From contig CAKKNE010000001.1 of the NCBI GenBank assembly GCA_918797485.1, positions 2,046,001 to 2,110,000 of the forward strand: a stretch of DNA of 64,000 nt. Reading direction: 5' to 3'. Origin of the DNA: Pelagomonas calceolata (taxonomy: Eukaryota > Sar > Pelagophyceae > Pelagomonadales > Pelagomonadaceae). A model generated the notes under the pieces. It made no database searches. It had not been told where the DNA came from and saw only the letters and a list, made by a program, of their open reading frames with translations. The translations under genes were made by a program, and so were the position numbers. The first letter of the stretch is position 1. Every line of letters begins with the position of its first letter. This document shows positions 63,283 through 64,000 of the stretch, in pieces.

Positions 63283-64000
63283 CTACAAGACGCGCAGCTC
63301 GTCCGCCCGGACAGTCTCCCTGAAGCAGCCCTTGTCGAAGAAGACGATGAACACGCCCGGCGTGTCCTCGGCCTCGACGACGCCCTCGCGCCCGTACTTC
63401 ATCCAGACGACGCGGTCGCCGACTGCAGCCTCTCGCTGGAAGCGCCGCTTCGGCGGCGGCGGCGCGTCGACGACCCTAGGCCGCTTGTCTCCGCGGCTCG
63501 ACCGGCGCGCCGGCTTGGCCGACGCGAAGAAGGCGTCCAGCTGAGCGTGGCTGGGCGACGGCCGCCGCGCGATGGGCGGCCGCCGCGCGCCCGCCGCAAA
63601 CCGCCGCGCTGTTCGGGGCGCGGCGACCGCGTCCTTCTGCTTCTGCTCCTCGTGGGCCTTGGCGTCGGCGCGGTCGATGTCGCGCACGAGCTCTTCAGCC
63701 CGCTCCGCGCCCAGGCCGAGCGGCCCCAACAAGGCCACGAGCGACTTCACGGCGTCGCCGTCGTGCGGACCCGCCGACGTTATCATCCTTTGCCGCGCCT
63801 TGAGCCGGGCCGTGGCGTCGCGCGAGGCGATGGGCCGCTCGCCCTGCGACGGCGCCGGCGTCGGCGCCGGGGCGTCGCCCGACTCCGTGCGCGGCGCTTC
63901 GGGCGACACCACGTCCACGTCCATGGGCTGCGTCGCGTCCGGCGCCGGCGCCGGCGCCGGCCCCGCAGCGGCCATCGCCGCCGCCGCGATCTTGTTGAGG
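63283..64000 (-). CDS. unknown protein with C-terminal SH3/Tudor-like segment (N-terminus beyond window)
   Basis: The frame enters from the right edge (LNKIAAAAMAAAGPAPAP). A Pro/Ala-rich region with PMDVDVVSPEAPRT is followed by a helical part (AVKSLVALLGPLGLGAERAE) and a basic linker (RRPPIARRPSPSHAQLDAFF). The end (VGDRVVWMKYGREGVVEAED, VFIVFFDKGC) has the strand pattern of a small SH3/Tudor-like barrel. A nuclear role is possible. Stop at 63283. Most of the protein may lie outside the window. Confidence 0.6.
   Translation of the reverse strand, partial: LNKIAAAAMAAAGPAPAPAPDATQPMDVDVVSPEAPRTESGDAPAPTPAPSQGERPIASRDATARLKARQRMITSAGPHDGDAVKSLVALLGPLGLGAERAEELVRDIDRADAKAHEEQKQKDAVAAPRTARRFAAGARRPPIARRPSPSHAQLDAFFASAKPARRSSRGDKRPRVVDAPPPPKRRFQREAAVGDRVVWMKYGREGVVEAEDTPGVFIVFFDKGCFRETVRADELRVL

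Overview
This window is nuclear DNA from a GC-rich eukaryotic alga. Genes sit close together on both strands. They carry short GT-AG and GC-AG introns, and many introns are copies of one repeated element, that is, introners. There is a twin-arginine DUF1499 protein of thylakoid-lumen type and a short-chain dehydrogenase with a plastid-type leader, so the cell is photosynthetic. My best guess is a stramenopile of the pelagophyte kind, because Aureococcus is the introner-rich stramenopile known from the literature. This is inference and no sequence was compared.

Layout. 1-16.7 kb: ISWI chromatin remodeller (cut by the window edge), an Ala/Lys-rich protein, a RING/Sel1 protein, a GATA-type zinc-finger protein, a secreted Cys-rich protein, an eIF4G-like factor, a Myb/SANT protein, a J-domain protein, a small membrane protein, an LYR-motif protein, a GRIP-domain golgin and a Cys-repeat membrane protein. 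16.8-27.4 kb: a secreted kinase-like protein, a DUF1499 protein, secreted proteins, a fucosyltransferase-like enzyme, an F-box-like protein and a small protein. 27.4-40.1 kb: a Sel1/coiled-coil protein, the large ribosome-biogenesis factor UTP20 and a mitochondrial-carrier-family protein. 40.3-46.7 kb: two very unusual tRNA genes, and an inverted duplication of a methyltransferase gene enclosing a fucosyltransferase-like gene. 47-62 kb: a BspA-like secreted protein, a LINE fragment, then a run of secretory-pathway enzymes (fucosyltransferase-like x3, a GT15 mannosyltransferase, secreted kinases x2), a WW-domain membrane protein and an SDR. 62-64 kb: two unrecognised proteins.

Most striking are the tRNAs. 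At 40,349-40,428 a tRNA-Cys(GCA) is permuted: the 3' half lies before the 5' half with a 7-nt spacer, all stems pair, U73 is present, and a T-run follows. At 42,098-42,251 (minus) a tRNA-Asn(GTT) is broken by four tiny insertions (14, 18, 23 and 26 nt) at non-canonical sites. Removing them gives a fully paired 73-nt tRNA. Such genes are known in red algae such as Cyanidioschyzon, some green picoalgae and archaea. I know of none described in a stramenopile.

Two further systems run through the window. One is the introner family (5' end near GTGTGTTTTGCCGCGTCC, core ACGCCATCGACGCG, 3' end CGCGCAG), seen in most of the intron-bearing genes in both orientations. The other is a 19-24 bp imperfect palindrome (arms GCTAG/CTAGC, core CTGTAAGACA). 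It recurs 14 times, 13 of them about 75-305 bp upstream of start codons and mostly between divergent genes, as a shared promoter element would.
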